64,000 nucleotides of DNA, taken from assembly GCA_034190875.2 (NCBI GenBank), contig CM067356.1:65671238-65735237 (forward strand), written 5' to 3'. Position numbers and translations under genes: made by a program. This document shows, in pieces, positions 1-16,523 of this stretch. Origin of the DNA: Urechis unicinctus. Its lineage: Eukaryota > Annelida > Polychaeta > Xenopneusta > Urechidae. The stretch's first letter is position 1. The number at the start of each line of letters is the position of its first letter. Below the pieces are notes generated by a model. That model made no database searches. It was not told where the DNA came from and saw only the letters and a list, made by a program, of their open reading frames with translations.

Positions 1-719
1 TAAGAAAGCTTTGATTCCTTATCATATGTACTAAATATATGAACGTCCACTTTATATTCATTATACCATTCTATCAGGTTAGTCCCATAGGTGGGGGATA
101 ATATATAAATAAATAATGTCAAGCTTAAACTTGTCTCTAACTTATCATCACCAACCTTGTGTTTGAAGTTATCAGCAAGTGTCAAGCTCGTTAGGGTCTG
201 CTTTGTTATAATGAAAGGGGTCAAGACTTTCTGCAATCACCGGCATCATAGACATGTATTCGATTAGCATGCAGTTGACCTACTTAAAGATGTTGTGACT
301 TTAAGCTGACATGTGATGGCGTTTGACACCTCTGAGCTATTACAGGATTAAAGAGTGAAAAGAACATATCCCACTGCTGACCACCCTGGCCTTTAACAGG
401 CCTACGCAGATGTACCGACAATCCGTCACTTGCTGCGCAGCCTTCAGAGAGAAGACATTGGTGAACTAGACCAGAAATAATATTCCCTCCGTTACGGCAT
501 CGAGTGTACTTCTCCCCACCAAACATAGCTAGGTAGGTAGGCAATTTTCACATTGGCTATTATGTCATTGCCTCATTTGATTGATGTGTAGTTGGCATAT
601 TGTGTAGTAATACAGTGATAGAGGGCATCATTATTTGTATATGTGCTAATAAAGTGTACCTATTATAGTCAACTAGAATCTCGACAAGCATGTTAAGCAT
701 CTTCTAGAAAGAAGTATGT
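1..719. other. histone array spacer, unit 1 (H2A-H3 side, partial)
   Basis: Spacer between the H2A gene of an upstream unit (outside the window) and H3 of unit 1. It is nearly identical to 4976-5754, 10013-10792 and 15044-15821. Relative to those it lacks 68 bp after position 138, where the other units carry a segment starting GAAGAAAACATT. No gene or RNA is recognised. An 86-codon minus-strand frame at 284-544 recurs in every unit, but units are homogenised, so its conservation is not evidence for coding. Confidence 0.8.
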
Positions 720-735
720 GGCTCTAAAAAGAGCC
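720..735 (-). terminator. histone 3' stem-loop of H3 (unit 1)
   Basis: On the minus strand the sequence is GGCTCTTTTTAGAGCC, a 6-bp stem with a 4-nt loop. This is the SLBP-binding hairpin that replaces polyadenylation in replication-dependent histone mRNAs. It lies about 35 nt after the H3 stop and is followed by a purine-rich stretch in the expected place of the histone downstream element. Confidence 0.93.
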
Positions 736-770
736 GTGTGAAGAGGTACAGCTATGTGGGTCGCTGCTGT

Positions 771-2255
<1,485 letters not shown>

Positions 2256-2284
2256 ACAGTGTCTCATCATCATCATACACCAAT

Positions 2285-2300
2285 GGCTCTTTTCAGAGCC
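2285..2300 (+). terminator. histone 3' stem-loop of H4 (unit 1)
   Basis: GGCTCTTTTCAGAGCC, the canonical SLBP hairpin, 29 nt after the H4 stop. A purine-containing CTTCTAGAAGATAC segment follows at the usual distance for a U7-pairing downstream element. Confidence 0.95.
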
Positions 2301-3086
2301 CCACTTCCTTCTAGAAGATACTTACAATGCTATTTGTGTCTGTGTTAAGAATCGGTAGTTGAAGGGAAAATCAGCTTCATATGTAAATTCTAATGCTTTG
2401 TATAAAATGAAGTTACTTTTACCAATGCAGCATGTGGAAGAAGAATTTAGGCCATGACCTAGTTACGCTTTTAACTCTTCAGGAGGGAGCTATAGATGTC
2501 ACATTCAACCCACTCAATAATCTTTACATAGAACACATTAACGCGTCACTTGAAATCAAATTGACGCCTTTTTCAATGACAAGAGCGATATTAGAGTGTA
2601 CAAGACGCTTAAATAATTAATTAATTAAGTATGTCATGATGTCATGTATGCAGGACATGTATGTATGTATGTATGTATGTATGTATGTATGTATGTATGT
2701 ATGTATGGATGGATGGATGGATGGATGGATGGATGGATGGATGGATGTGCGTAGAACATGTATGTGCGTAGAACATGTATGTAGAACAAGGTGGATTGAG
2801 AGCATGTCCTAGATACCGCCGAGTGGCTTATTGAGGTCATGGCCTACATAAGACTTTATACCCTGCGGGGAGCTACATTTTTGGCTTTGAAGCTATGTAC
2901 TCAAATATAGCCATATTCAACATGATATGCCGTGTTTTTGAGGTATTCATATTTATACAACATATACGCACAGGCTCGACATGTCTGTAATTCGTTCTTA
3001 CGAAGTTTATCATGATCATAATGAAAATACATGCAATGGAGACAGCGGCAATAGCACATTATAAGTATCTTCTAGAAAGATGTGGG
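2301..3086. repeat. H4-H2B convergent spacer with ATGT/GGAT microsatellite, unit 1
   Basis: Gene-free spacer between the convergent H4 and H2B genes. It contains a compound microsatellite at about 2656-2746, (ATGT)n followed by (GGAT)n. The array differs in length between units (about 91, 81 and 82 bp) and is the most variable part of the repeat. Open frames rich in IH or YIHT come only from this repeat. Confidence 0.85.
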
Positions 3087-3102
3087 GGCTCTGAAAAGAG
3101 CC
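3087..3102 (-). terminator. histone 3' stem-loop of H2B (unit 1)
   Basis: The minus strand reads GGCTCTTTTCAGAGCC, 29 nt beyond the H2B stop, followed by a conserved CTTCTAGAAGATAC-like element. Confidence 0.95.
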
Positions 3103-3131
3103 ATTGGGGAGTGTTAGTCACAAGCGGCAAT

Positions 3132-3503
3132 TTACTTGGACTGAGTGTATTTGGTGACGGCCTTGGTTCCCTCACTGACGGCGTGCTTGGCCAGCTCACC
3201 GGGCAGCAGAAGCCTGACAGCGGTCTGGATTTCCCGACTGGTGATGGTGGAACGGCGGTTGTAGTGGGCCAGACGAGAAGCCTCGGCGGCGATGCGCTCG
3301 AAGATGTCGTTCACGAACGAGTTCATGATGCTCATGGCCTTGCTGCTGATGCCAGTGTCGGGGTGGACCTGCTTCAACACTTTGTAGATGTAGATGGAGT
3401 AAGACTCCCTCCTCCTCCTCCTCTTCTTCTTATCGGTGGAACGGGCGGCCTTTGCCTTGCTGGCGGCCTTCTTAGCTCCCTTTGACGCGGCTTTAGGTGG
3501 CAT
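3132..3503 (-). CDS. H2B: histone H2B, unit 1
   Basis: Core histone H2B, partner of H2A. The chosen start gives 123 residues beginning [13 protein letters not shown]; the open frame extends 13 codons upstream, but that part lies in the leader and MPPK is the family start. The basic tail is followed by the histone fold ([19 protein letters not shown]), the conserved [15 protein letters not shown]-terminus and the ubiquitin-site lysine region. Intronless. Divergent from H2A, with 272 bp between the start codons. Identical in all three units. Confidence 0.97.
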   Translation of the reverse strand: MPPKAASKGAKKAASKAKAARSTDKKKRRRRRESYSIYIYKVLKQVHPDTGISSKAMSIMNSFVNDIFERIAAEASRLAHYNRRSTITSREIQTAVRLLLPGELAKHAVSEGTKAVTKYTQSK

Positions 3504-3775
3504 GTTGACGAATCGAACAAGCAATGAAGTTGGCCCGATCAAAACATCTTCTTATATCTGACGGCAGCGCGGTATTAGAGTCACATGACCGTGTTCAGAT
3601 GAAAGCGGGCGCTGATTGGCCGCTTAGTAGCAGCGGGCGCGCTGAGTGGCTGGCCGCGCTGGCCGAGGTCATGTGACTCTAATACCGCGCTGTCCTCCAT
3701 ATAAATAGCCCGTTTTCTCCGGCGCAGCGCTATTATCTTGTTGACTATTTTCCACAGGTCACCAATAATTCAAAC
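3504..3775. promoter_or_regulatory. bidirectional H2B/H2A promoter with 24-bp inverted repeat, unit 1
   Basis: The H2B TATA box is on the minus strand at 3551-3557; the H2A TATA box (TATAAATA) is at 3700-3707. Just inside each lies one arm of a perfect 24-bp inverted repeat, 3566-3589 and 3668-3691. The arm reads AGCGCGGTATTAGAGTCACA then TGAC and contains a CACATG E-box core. A reverse CCAAT box (GATTGG) sits near 3614. The symmetry suggests that one factor drives both genes. Confidence 0.85.
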
Positions 3776-4152
<377 letters not shown>

Positions 4153-4180
4153 AGAGCCAATTTTGCTGTCATCTACTAAA

Positions 4181-4196
4181 GGCACTTTTAAGTGCC
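4181..4196 (+). terminator. histone 3' stem-loop of H2A (unit 1)
   Basis: GGCACTTTTAAGTGCC, a 6-bp stem with a 4-nt loop, 28 nt after the stop. The stem sequence differs from that of the other three genes but pairs fully. Confidence 0.93.
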
Positions 4197-5754
4197 ACCA
4201 CCTCCTTCTAGGAGATACTTAAAGAATGCTGCGTACTATTCTTGTCGTTTTACATGCATGCTTTATGGTACTCCTCCTCCTCCTCCTCCTCCAATGCACA
4301 AAAACACAAGACACATGTATAAATATAGAGTAAAAGAATGTACAGTTGGCTACGTATAGAGAAAGGGGTTGTTTTGTAATGATGAGGGGACAGTGATTTG
4401 TTTAGCACTGCTTATGAGGAGGGGAGATATATTGTATTGATAGGTGAGTGGGCCCCAGCTATGATGATGAAGACATGATATGTGGCATGGAGTGTAAAGT
4501 AATATTGGGGCGAGTAAGGGAAATTTTGAGGAAGTCGAGTAGGTGAACGAATGGAATGGGGGTTGTTGGTGTTATTGATTTGTTAGTATGCATGTGGAGT
4601 TAGTTGAAGTTTGAAATGGGGTGAGTGAGTATTGGTTTGGGGGGGGGGGGGGTGGTATTAAATTTTAGAGTAGGATAATGATAGCCCCTTTATGAGCAAT
4701 ATATAAGAAATGACTTTAATGATGATGATGAAGATAAATAATGGATAAACGAATTCTTATATATAACAAAAGAAGAATGGATAACAACACCCTTCATGCA
4801 ATAAACTCATAAAAAAACCACAAATAATTTATTCATTTACTATTCTTTTCTTGAATCGAGATGTCTGCTTACATAATAATGGTGCAATTAATAGTTGTTG
4901 TCCAGCAGAGCGTACAGTGTAATAAGACAGCTAGAAATGAAAACAACTTGCCCCTATCTATGTGTGTTAAGAAAGCTTTGATTCCTTATCATATGTACTA
5001 AATATATGAACGTCCACTTTATATTCATTATACCATTCTATCAGGTTAGTCCCATAGGTGGGGGATATATATAAATAAATAATGTCAAGCTTAAACTTGT
5101 CTCTAACGAAGAAAACATTATAATGGCCCAGGGGAATGATAACTTACAGAGGAGTACATATGGATAATACATGCGTTATCATCACCAACCTTGTGTTTGA
5201 AGTTATCAGCAAGTGTCAAGCTCGTTAGGGTCTGCTTTGTTATAATGAAAGGGGTCAAGACTTTCTGCAATCACCGGCATCATAGACATGTATTCGATTA
5301 GCATGCAGTTGACCTACTTAAAGATGTTGTGACTTTAAGCTGACATGTGATGGCGTTTGACACCTCTGAGCTATTACAGGATTAAAGAGTGAAAAGAACA
5401 TATCCCACTGCTGACCACCCTGGCCTTTAACAGGCCTACGCAGATGTACCGACAATCCGTCACTTGCTGCGCAGCCTTCAGAGAGAAGACATTGGTGAAC
5501 TAGACCAGAAATAATATTCCCTCCGTTACGGCATCGAGTGTACTTCTCCCCACCAAACATAGCTAGGTAGGTAGGCAATTTTCACATTGGCTATTATGTC
5601 AATTGCCTCATTTGATTGATGTGTAGTTGGCATATTGTGTAGTAATACAGTGATAGAGGGCATCATTATTTGTATATGTGCTAATAAAGTGTACCTATTA
5701 TAGTCAACTAGAATCTCGACAAGCATGTTAAGCATCTTCTAGAAAGAAGTATGT
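4197..5754. other. H2A-H3 convergent spacer, units 1/2
   Basis: Long gene-free spacer. It holds a CTC triplet tract near 4270-4292, a poly-G run near 4640-4652 that differs in length in each unit (also about 9666 and 14700), and AT-rich sequence to the next H3. No H1 gene, 5S rRNA or snRNA was recognised. The array repeat restarts here: 4969 onwards matches the start of the window. Confidence 0.8.
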
Positions 5755-5770
5755 GGCTCTAAAAAGAGCC
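5755..5770 (-). terminator. histone 3' stem-loop of H3 (unit 2)
   Basis: Minus strand GGCTCTTTTTAGAGCC, same sequence and spacing as in unit 1. Confidence 0.93.
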
Positions 5771-5805
5771 GTGTGAAGAGGTACAGCTATGTGGGTCGCT
5801 GCTGT

Positions 5806-7291
<1,486 letters not shown>

Positions 7292-7320
7292 ACAGTGTCT
7301 CATCATCATCATACACCAAT

Positions 7321-7336
7321 GGCTCTTTTCAGAGCC
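7321..7336 (+). terminator. histone 3' stem-loop of H4 (unit 2)
   Basis: GGCTCTTTTCAGAGCC, 29 nt after the H4 stop. Confidence 0.95.
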
Positions 7337-8112
7337 CCACTTCCTTCTAGAAGATACTTACAATGCTATTTGTGTCTGTGTTAAGAATCGGTAGTTGAAG
7401 GGAAAATCAGCTTCATATGTAAATTCTAATGCTTTGTATAAAATGAAGTTACTTTTACCAATGCAGCATGTGGAAGAAGAATTTAGGCCATGACCTAGTT
7501 ACGCTTTTAACTCTTCAGGAGGGAGCTATAGATGTCACATTCAACCCACTCAATGATCTTTACATAGAACACATTAACGCGTCACTTGAAATCAAATTGA
7601 CGCCTTTTTCAATGACAAGAGCGATATTAGAGTGTACAAGACGCTTAAATAATTAATTAATTAAGTATGTCATGATGTCATGTATGCAGGACATGTATGT
7701 ATGTATGTATGTATGTATGTATGTATGTATGTATGTATGTATGGATGGATGGATGGATGGATGGATGGATGGATGTAGAAAACATGTATGTGCGTAGAAC
7801 ATGTATGTAGAACAAGGTGGATTGAGAGCATGTCCTAGATACCGCCGAGTGGCTTATTGAGGTCATGGCCTACATAAGACTTTATACCCTGCGGGGAGCT
7901 ACATTTTTGGCTTTGAAGCTATGTACTCAAATATAACCATATTCAACATGATATGCCGTGTTTTTGAGGTATTCATATTTATACAACATATACGCACAGG
8001 CTCGACATGTCTGTAATTCGTTCTTACGAAGTTTATCATGATCATAATGAAAATACATGCAATGGAGACAGCGGCAATAGCACATTATAAGTATCTTCTA
8101 GAAAGATGTGGG
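7337..8112. repeat. H4-H2B spacer with microsatellite, unit 2
   Basis: Gene-free spacer. The compound (ATGT)n(GGAT)n array lies at about 7693-7773 and its GGAT part is shorter than in unit 1. Otherwise nearly identical to unit 1. Confidence 0.85.
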
Positions 8113-8128
8113 GGCTCTGAAAAGAGCC
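8113..8128 (-). terminator. histone 3' stem-loop of H2B (unit 2)
   Basis: Minus strand GGCTCTTTTCAGAGCC. Confidence 0.95.
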
Positions 8129-8157
8129 ATTGGGGAGTGTTAGTCACAAGCGGCAAT

Positions 8158-8529
8158 TTACTTGGACTGAGTGTATTTGGTGACGGCCTTGGTTCCCTCA
8201 CTGACGGCGTGCTTGGCCAGCTCACCGGGCAGCAGAAGCCTGACAGCGGTCTGGATTTCCCGACTGGTGATGGTGGAACGGCGGTTGTAGTGGGCCAGAC
8301 GAGAAGCCTCGGCGGCGATGCGCTCGAAGATGTCGTTCACGAACGAGTTCATGATGCTCATGGCCTTGCTGCTGATGCCAGTGTCGGGGTGGACCTGCTT
8401 CAACACTTTGTAGATGTAGATGGAGTAAGACTCCCTCCTCCTCCTCCTCTTCTTCTTATCGGTGGAACGGGCGGCCTTTGCCTTGCTGGCGGCCTTCTTA
8501 GCTCCCTTTGACGCGGCTTTAGGTGGCAT
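8158..8529 (-). CDS. H2B: histone H2B, unit 2
   Basis: Complete 123-residue H2B starting [13 protein letters not shown], identical to unit 1. The upstream in-frame extension is leader sequence. Divergent from the intact H2A of this unit. Confidence 0.97.
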   Translation of the reverse strand: MPPKAASKGAKKAASKAKAARSTDKKKRRRRRESYSIYIYKVLKQVHPDTGISSKAMSIMNSFVNDIFERIAAEASRLAHYNRRSTITSREIQTAVRLLLPGELAKHAVSEGTKAVTKYTQSK

Positions 8530-9180
<651 letters not shown>

Positions 9181-9208
9181 AGAGCCAATTTTGCTGTCAT
9201 CTACTAAA

Positions 9209-9224
9209 GGCACTTTTAAGTGCC
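9209..9224 (+). terminator. histone 3' stem-loop of H2A (unit 2)
   Basis: GGCACTTTTAAGTGCC, 28 nt after the stop. Confidence 0.93.
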
Positions 9225-10792
9225 ACCACCTCCTTCTAGGAGATACTTAAAGAATGCTGCGTACTATTCTTGTCGTTTTACATGCATGCTTTATGGTACT
9301 CCTCCTCCTCCTCCTCCTCCAATGCACAAACACAAGACACATGTATAAATATAGAGTAAAAGAATGTACAGTTGGCTACGTATAGAGAAAGGGGTTGTTT
9401 TGTAATGATGAGGGGACAGTGATTTGTTTAGCACTGCTTATGAGGAGGGGAGATATATTGTATTGATAGGTGAGTGGGCCCCAGCTATGATGATGAAGAC
9501 ATGATATGTGGCATGGAGTGTAAAGTAATATTGGGGCGAGTAAGGGAAATTTTGAGGAAGTCGAGTAGGTGAACGAATGGAATGGGGGTTGTTGGTGTTA
9601 TTGATTTGTTAGTATGCATGTGGAGTTAGTTGAAGTTTGAAATGGGGTGAGTGAGTATTGGTTTGGGGGGGGGGGGGGGGGGGGGTGGTATTAAATTTTA
9701 GAGTAGGATAATGATAGCCCCTTTATGAGCAATATATAAGAAATGACTTTAATGATGATGATGAAGATAAATAAGGGATAAACGAATTCTTATATATAAC
9801 AAAAGAAGAATGGATAACAACACCCTTCATGCAATAAACTCTTAAAAAAAAAACACAAATAATTTATTCATTTACTATTCTTTTCTTGAATCGAGATGTC
9901 TGCTTACATAATAATGGTGCAATTAATAGTTGTTGTCCAGCAGAGCGTACAGTGTAATAAGACAGCTAGAAATGAAAACAACTTGCCCCTATCTATGTGT
10001 GTTAAGAAAGCTTTGATTCCTTATCATATGTACTAAATATATGAACGTCCACTTTATATTCATTATACCATTCTATCAGGTTAGTCCCATAGGTGGGGGA
10101 TAATATATAAAAAAAATAATGTCAAGCTTAAACTTGTCTCTAACGAAGAAAACATTATAATGGCCCAGGGGAATGATAACTTACAGAGGAGTACATATGG
10201 ATAATACATGCGTTATCATCACCAACCTTGTGTTTGAAGTTATCAGCAAGTGTCAAGCTCGTTAGGGTCTGCTTTGTTATAATGAAAGGGGTCAAGACTT
10301 TCTGCAATCACCGGCATCATAGACATGTATTCGATTAGCATGCAGTTGACCTACTTAAAGATGTTGTGACTTTAAGCTGACATGTGATGGCGTTTGACAC
10401 CTCTGAGCTATTACAGGATTAAAGAGTGAAAAGAACATATCCCACTGCTGACCACCCTGGCCTTTAACAGGCCTACGCAGATGTACCGACAATCCGTCAC
10501 TTGCTGCGCAGCCTTCAGAGAGAAGACATTGGTGAACTAGACCAGAAATAATATTCCCTCCGTTACGGCATCGAGTGTACTTCTCCCCACCAAACATAGC
10601 TAGGTAGGTAGGCAATTTTTTCACATTGGCTATTATGTCATTGCCTCATTTGATTGATGTGTAGTTGGCATATTGTGTAGTAATACAGTGATAGAGGGCA
10701 TCATTATTTGTATATGTGCTAATAAAGTGTACCTATTATAGTCAACTAGAATCTCGACAAGCATGTTAAGCATCTTCTAGAAAGAAGTATGT
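9225..10792. other. H2A-H3 convergent spacer, units 2/3
   Basis: Same content as 4197-5754, with a longer poly-G run (about 9665-9685). No gene seen. Confidence 0.8.
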
Positions 10793-10808
10793 GGCTCTAA
10801 AAAGAGCC
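10793..10808 (-). terminator. histone 3' stem-loop of H3 (unit 3)
   Basis: Minus strand GGCTCTTTTTAGAGCC. Confidence 0.93.
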
Positions 10809-10843
10809 GTGTGAAGAGGTACAGCTATGTGGGTCGCTGCTGT

Positions 10844-12325
<1,482 letters not shown>

Positions 12326-12354
12326 ACAGTGTCTCATCATCATCATACACCAAT

Positions 12355-12370
12355 GGCTCTTTTCAGAGCC
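12355..12370 (+). terminator. histone 3' stem-loop of H4 (unit 3)
   Basis: GGCTCTTTTCAGAGCC, 29 nt after the stop. Confidence 0.95.
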
Positions 12371-13147
12371 CCACTTCCTTCTAGAAGATACTTACAATGC
12401 TATTTGTGTCTGTGTTAAGAATCGGTAGTTGAAGGGAAAATCAGCTTCATATGTAAATTCTAATGCTTTGTATAAAATGAAGTTACTTTTACCAATGCAG
12501 CATGTGGAAGAAGAATTTAGGCCATGACCTAGTTACGCTTTTAACTCTTCAGGAGGGAGCTATAGATGTCACATTCAACCCACTCAATGATCTTTACATA
12601 GAACACATTAACGCGTCACTTGAATCAAATTGACGCCTTTTTCAATGACAAGAGCGATATTAGAGTGTACAAGACGCTTAAATAATTAATTAATTAAGTA
12701 TGTCATGATGTCATGTATGCAGGACATGTATGTATGTATGTATGTATGTATGTATGTATGTATGTATGTATGGATGGATGGATGGATGGATGGATGGATG
12801 GATGGATGTGCGTAGAACATGTATGTGCGTAGAACATGTATGTAGAACAAGGTGGATTGAGAGCATGTCCTAGATACCGCCGAGTGGCTTATTGAGGTCA
12901 TGGCCTACATAAGACTTTATACCCTGCGGGGAGCTACATTTTTGGCTTTGAAGCTATGTACTCAAATATAACCATATTCAACATGATATGCCGTGTTTTT
13001 GAGGTATTCATATTTATACAACATATACGCACAGGCTCGACATGTCTGTAATTCGTTCTTACGAAGTTTATCATGATCATAATGAAAATACATGCAATGG
13101 AGACAGCGGCAATAGCACATTATAAGTATCTTCTAGAAAGATGTGGG
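12371..13147. repeat. H4-H2B spacer with microsatellite, unit 3
   Basis: Gene-free spacer; compound (ATGT)n(GGAT)n array at about 12726-12807. Confidence 0.85.
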
Positions 13148-13163
13148 GGCTCTGAAAAGAGCC
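13148..13163 (-). terminator. histone 3' stem-loop of H2B (unit 3)
   Basis: Minus strand GGCTCTTTTCAGAGCC. Confidence 0.95.
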
Positions 13164-13192
13164 ATTGGGGAGTGTTAGTCACAAGCGGCAAT

Positions 13193-13564
13193 TTACTTGG
13201 ACTGAGTGTATTTGGTGACGGCCTTGGTTCCCTCACTGACGGCGTGCTTGGCCAGCTCACCGGGCAGCAGAAGCCTGACAGCGGTCTGGATTTCCCGACT
13301 GGTGATGGTGGAACGGCGGTTGTAGTGGGCCAGACGAGAAGCCTCGGCGGCGATGCGCTCGAAGATGTCGTTCACGAACGAGTTCATGATGCTCATGGCC
13401 TTGCTGCTGATGCCAGTGTCGGGGTGGACCTGCTTCAACACTTTGTAGATGTAGATGGAGTAAGACTCCCTCCTCCTCCTCCTCTTCTTCTTATCGGTGG
13501 AACGGGCGGCCTTTGCCTTGCTGGCGGCCTTCTTAGCTCCCTTTGACGCGGCTTTAGGTGGCAT
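13193..13564 (-). CDS. H2B: histone H2B, unit 3
   Basis: Complete 123-residue H2B, identical to the other two copies; start chosen at MPPKAASK as in unit 1. Confidence 0.97.
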   Translation of the reverse strand: MPPKAASKGAKKAASKAKAARSTDKKKRRRRRESYSIYIYKVLKQVHPDTGISSKAMSIMNSFVNDIFERIAAEASRLAHYNRRSTITSREIQTAVRLLLPGELAKHAVSEGTKAVTKYTQSK

Positions 13565-14214
<650 letters not shown>

Positions 14215-14242
14215 AGAGCCAATTTTGCTGTCATCTACTAAA

Positions 14243-14258
14243 GGCACTTTTAAGTGCC
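14243..14258 (+). terminator. histone 3' stem-loop of H2A (unit 3)
   Basis: GGCACTTTTAAGTGCC, 28 nt after the stop. Confidence 0.93.
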
Positions 14259-15821
14259 ACCACCTCCTTCTAGGAGATACTTAAAGAATGCTGCGTACTA
14301 TTCTTGTCGTTTTACATGCATGCTTTATGGTACTCCTCCTCCTCCTCCTCCTCCAATGCACAAACACAAGACACATGTATAAATATAGAGTAAAAGAATG
14401 TACAGTTGGCTACGTATAGAGAAAGGGGTTTGTTTTGTAATGATGAGGGGACAGTGATTTGTTTAGCACTGCTTATGAGGAGGGGAGATATATTGTATTG
14501 ATAGGTGAGTGGGCCCCAGCTATGATGATGAAGACATGATATGTGGCATGGAGTGTAAAGTAATATTGGGGCGAGTAAGGGAAATTTTGAGGAAGTCGAG
14601 TAGGTGAACGAATGGAATGGGGGTTGTTGGTGTTATTGATTTGTTAGTATGCATGTGGAGTTAGTTGAAGTTTGAAATGGGGTGAGTGAGTATTGGTTTG
14701 GGGGGGGGGGGGGGGGGTATTATTAAAAATTTTAGAGTAGGATAATGATAGCCCCTTTATGAGCAATATATAAGAAATGACTTTAATGATGATGATGAAG
14801 ATAAATAATGGATAAACGAATTCTTATATATAACAAAAAAGAATGGATAACAACACCCTTCATGCAATAAACTCATAAAAAAAACCACAAATAATTTATT
14901 CATTTACTATTCTTTTCTTGAATCGAGATGTCTGCTTACATAATAATGGTGCAATTAATAGTTGTTGTCCAGCAGAGCGTACAGTGTAATAAGACAGCTA
15001 GAAATGAAAACAACTTGCCCCTATCTATGTGTGTTAAGAAAGCTTTGATTCCTTATCATATGTACTAAATATATGAACGTCCACTTTATATTCATTATAC
15101 CATTCTATCAGGTTAGTCCCATAGGTGGGGGATAATATATAAATAAATAATGTCAAGCTTAAACTTGTCTCTAACGAAGAAAACATTATAATGGCCCAGG
15201 GGAATGATAACTTACAGAGGAGTACATATGGATAATACATGCGTTATCATCACCAACCTTGTGTTTGAAGTTATCAGCAAGTGTCAAGCTCGTTAGGGTC
15301 TGCTTTGTTATAATGAAAGGGGTCAAGACTTTCTGCAATCACCGGCATCATAGACATGTATTCGATTAGCATGCAGTTGACCTACTTAAAGATGTTGTGA
15401 CTTTAAGCTGACATGTGATGGCGTTTGACACCTCTGAGCTATTACAGGATTAAAGAGTGAAAAGAACATATCCCACTGCTGACCACCCTGGCCTTTAACA
15501 GGCCTACGCAGATGTACCGACAATCCGTCACTTGCTGCGCAGCCTTCAGAGAGAAGACATTGGTGAACTAGACCAGAAATAATATTCCCTCCGTTACGGC
15601 ATCGAGTGTACTTCTCCCCACCAAACATAGCTAGGTAGGTAGGCAATTTTCACATTGGCTATTATGTCATTGCCTCATTTGATTGATGTGTAGTTGGCAT
15701 ATTGTGTAGTAATACAGTGATAGAGGGCATCATTATTTGTATATGTGCTAATAAAGTGTACCTATTATAGTCAACTAGAATCTCGACAAGCATGTTAAGC
15801 ATCTTCTAGAAAGAAGTATGT
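14259..15821. other. H2A-H3 convergent spacer, units 3/4
   Basis: Same content as the earlier H2A-H3 spacers, with poly-G at about 14700-14717. No gene seen. Confidence 0.8.
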
Positions 15822-15837
15822 GGCTCTAAAAAGAGCC
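15822..15837 (-). terminator. histone 3' stem-loop of H3 (unit 4)
   Basis: Minus strand GGCTCTTTTTAGAGCC. Confidence 0.93.
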
Positions 15838-15872
15838 GTGTGAAGAGGTACAGCTATGTGGGTCGCTGCTGT

Positions 15873-16346
<474 letters not shown>

Positions 16347-16423
16347 TTATACGGCACACGGACAGGCTGCGAAATCAACCAATAGCGTTGCGCTATTTGT
16401 TCCCGCCACAAGACCCCACACGA

Positions 16424-16523
16424 NNNNNNNNNNNNNNNNNNNNNNNNNNNNNNNNNNNNNNNNNNNNNNNNNNNNNNNNNNNNNNNNNNNNNNNNNNNNN
16501 NNNNNNNNNNNNNNNNNNNNNNN
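16424..16523. other. assembly gap (100 N)
   Basis: Exactly 100 N, the conventional size for a gap of unknown length. It falls inside the H3/H4 promoter of unit 4, and sequence after it is unrelated to the array. The rest of unit 4 and an unknown number of further units are therefore probably missing. Confidence 0.95.

Noticed and set aside
284..544. 86-codon minus-strand frame repeated in all four histone units
   Set aside because: Units are homogenised by concerted evolution, so identity is not selection. It lacks histone-type promoter or stem-loop signals and resembles no family.
2617..2840. Frames rich in IHPS/YIHT in the H4-H2B spacer
   Set aside because: They are produced entirely by the ATGT/GGAT microsatellite.
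4197..5754. Search for linker histone H1, 5S rRNA or snRNA genes in the spacers
   Set aside because: No Lys/Ala-rich H1 frame, 5S internal promoter or snRNA core was visible in any spacer.
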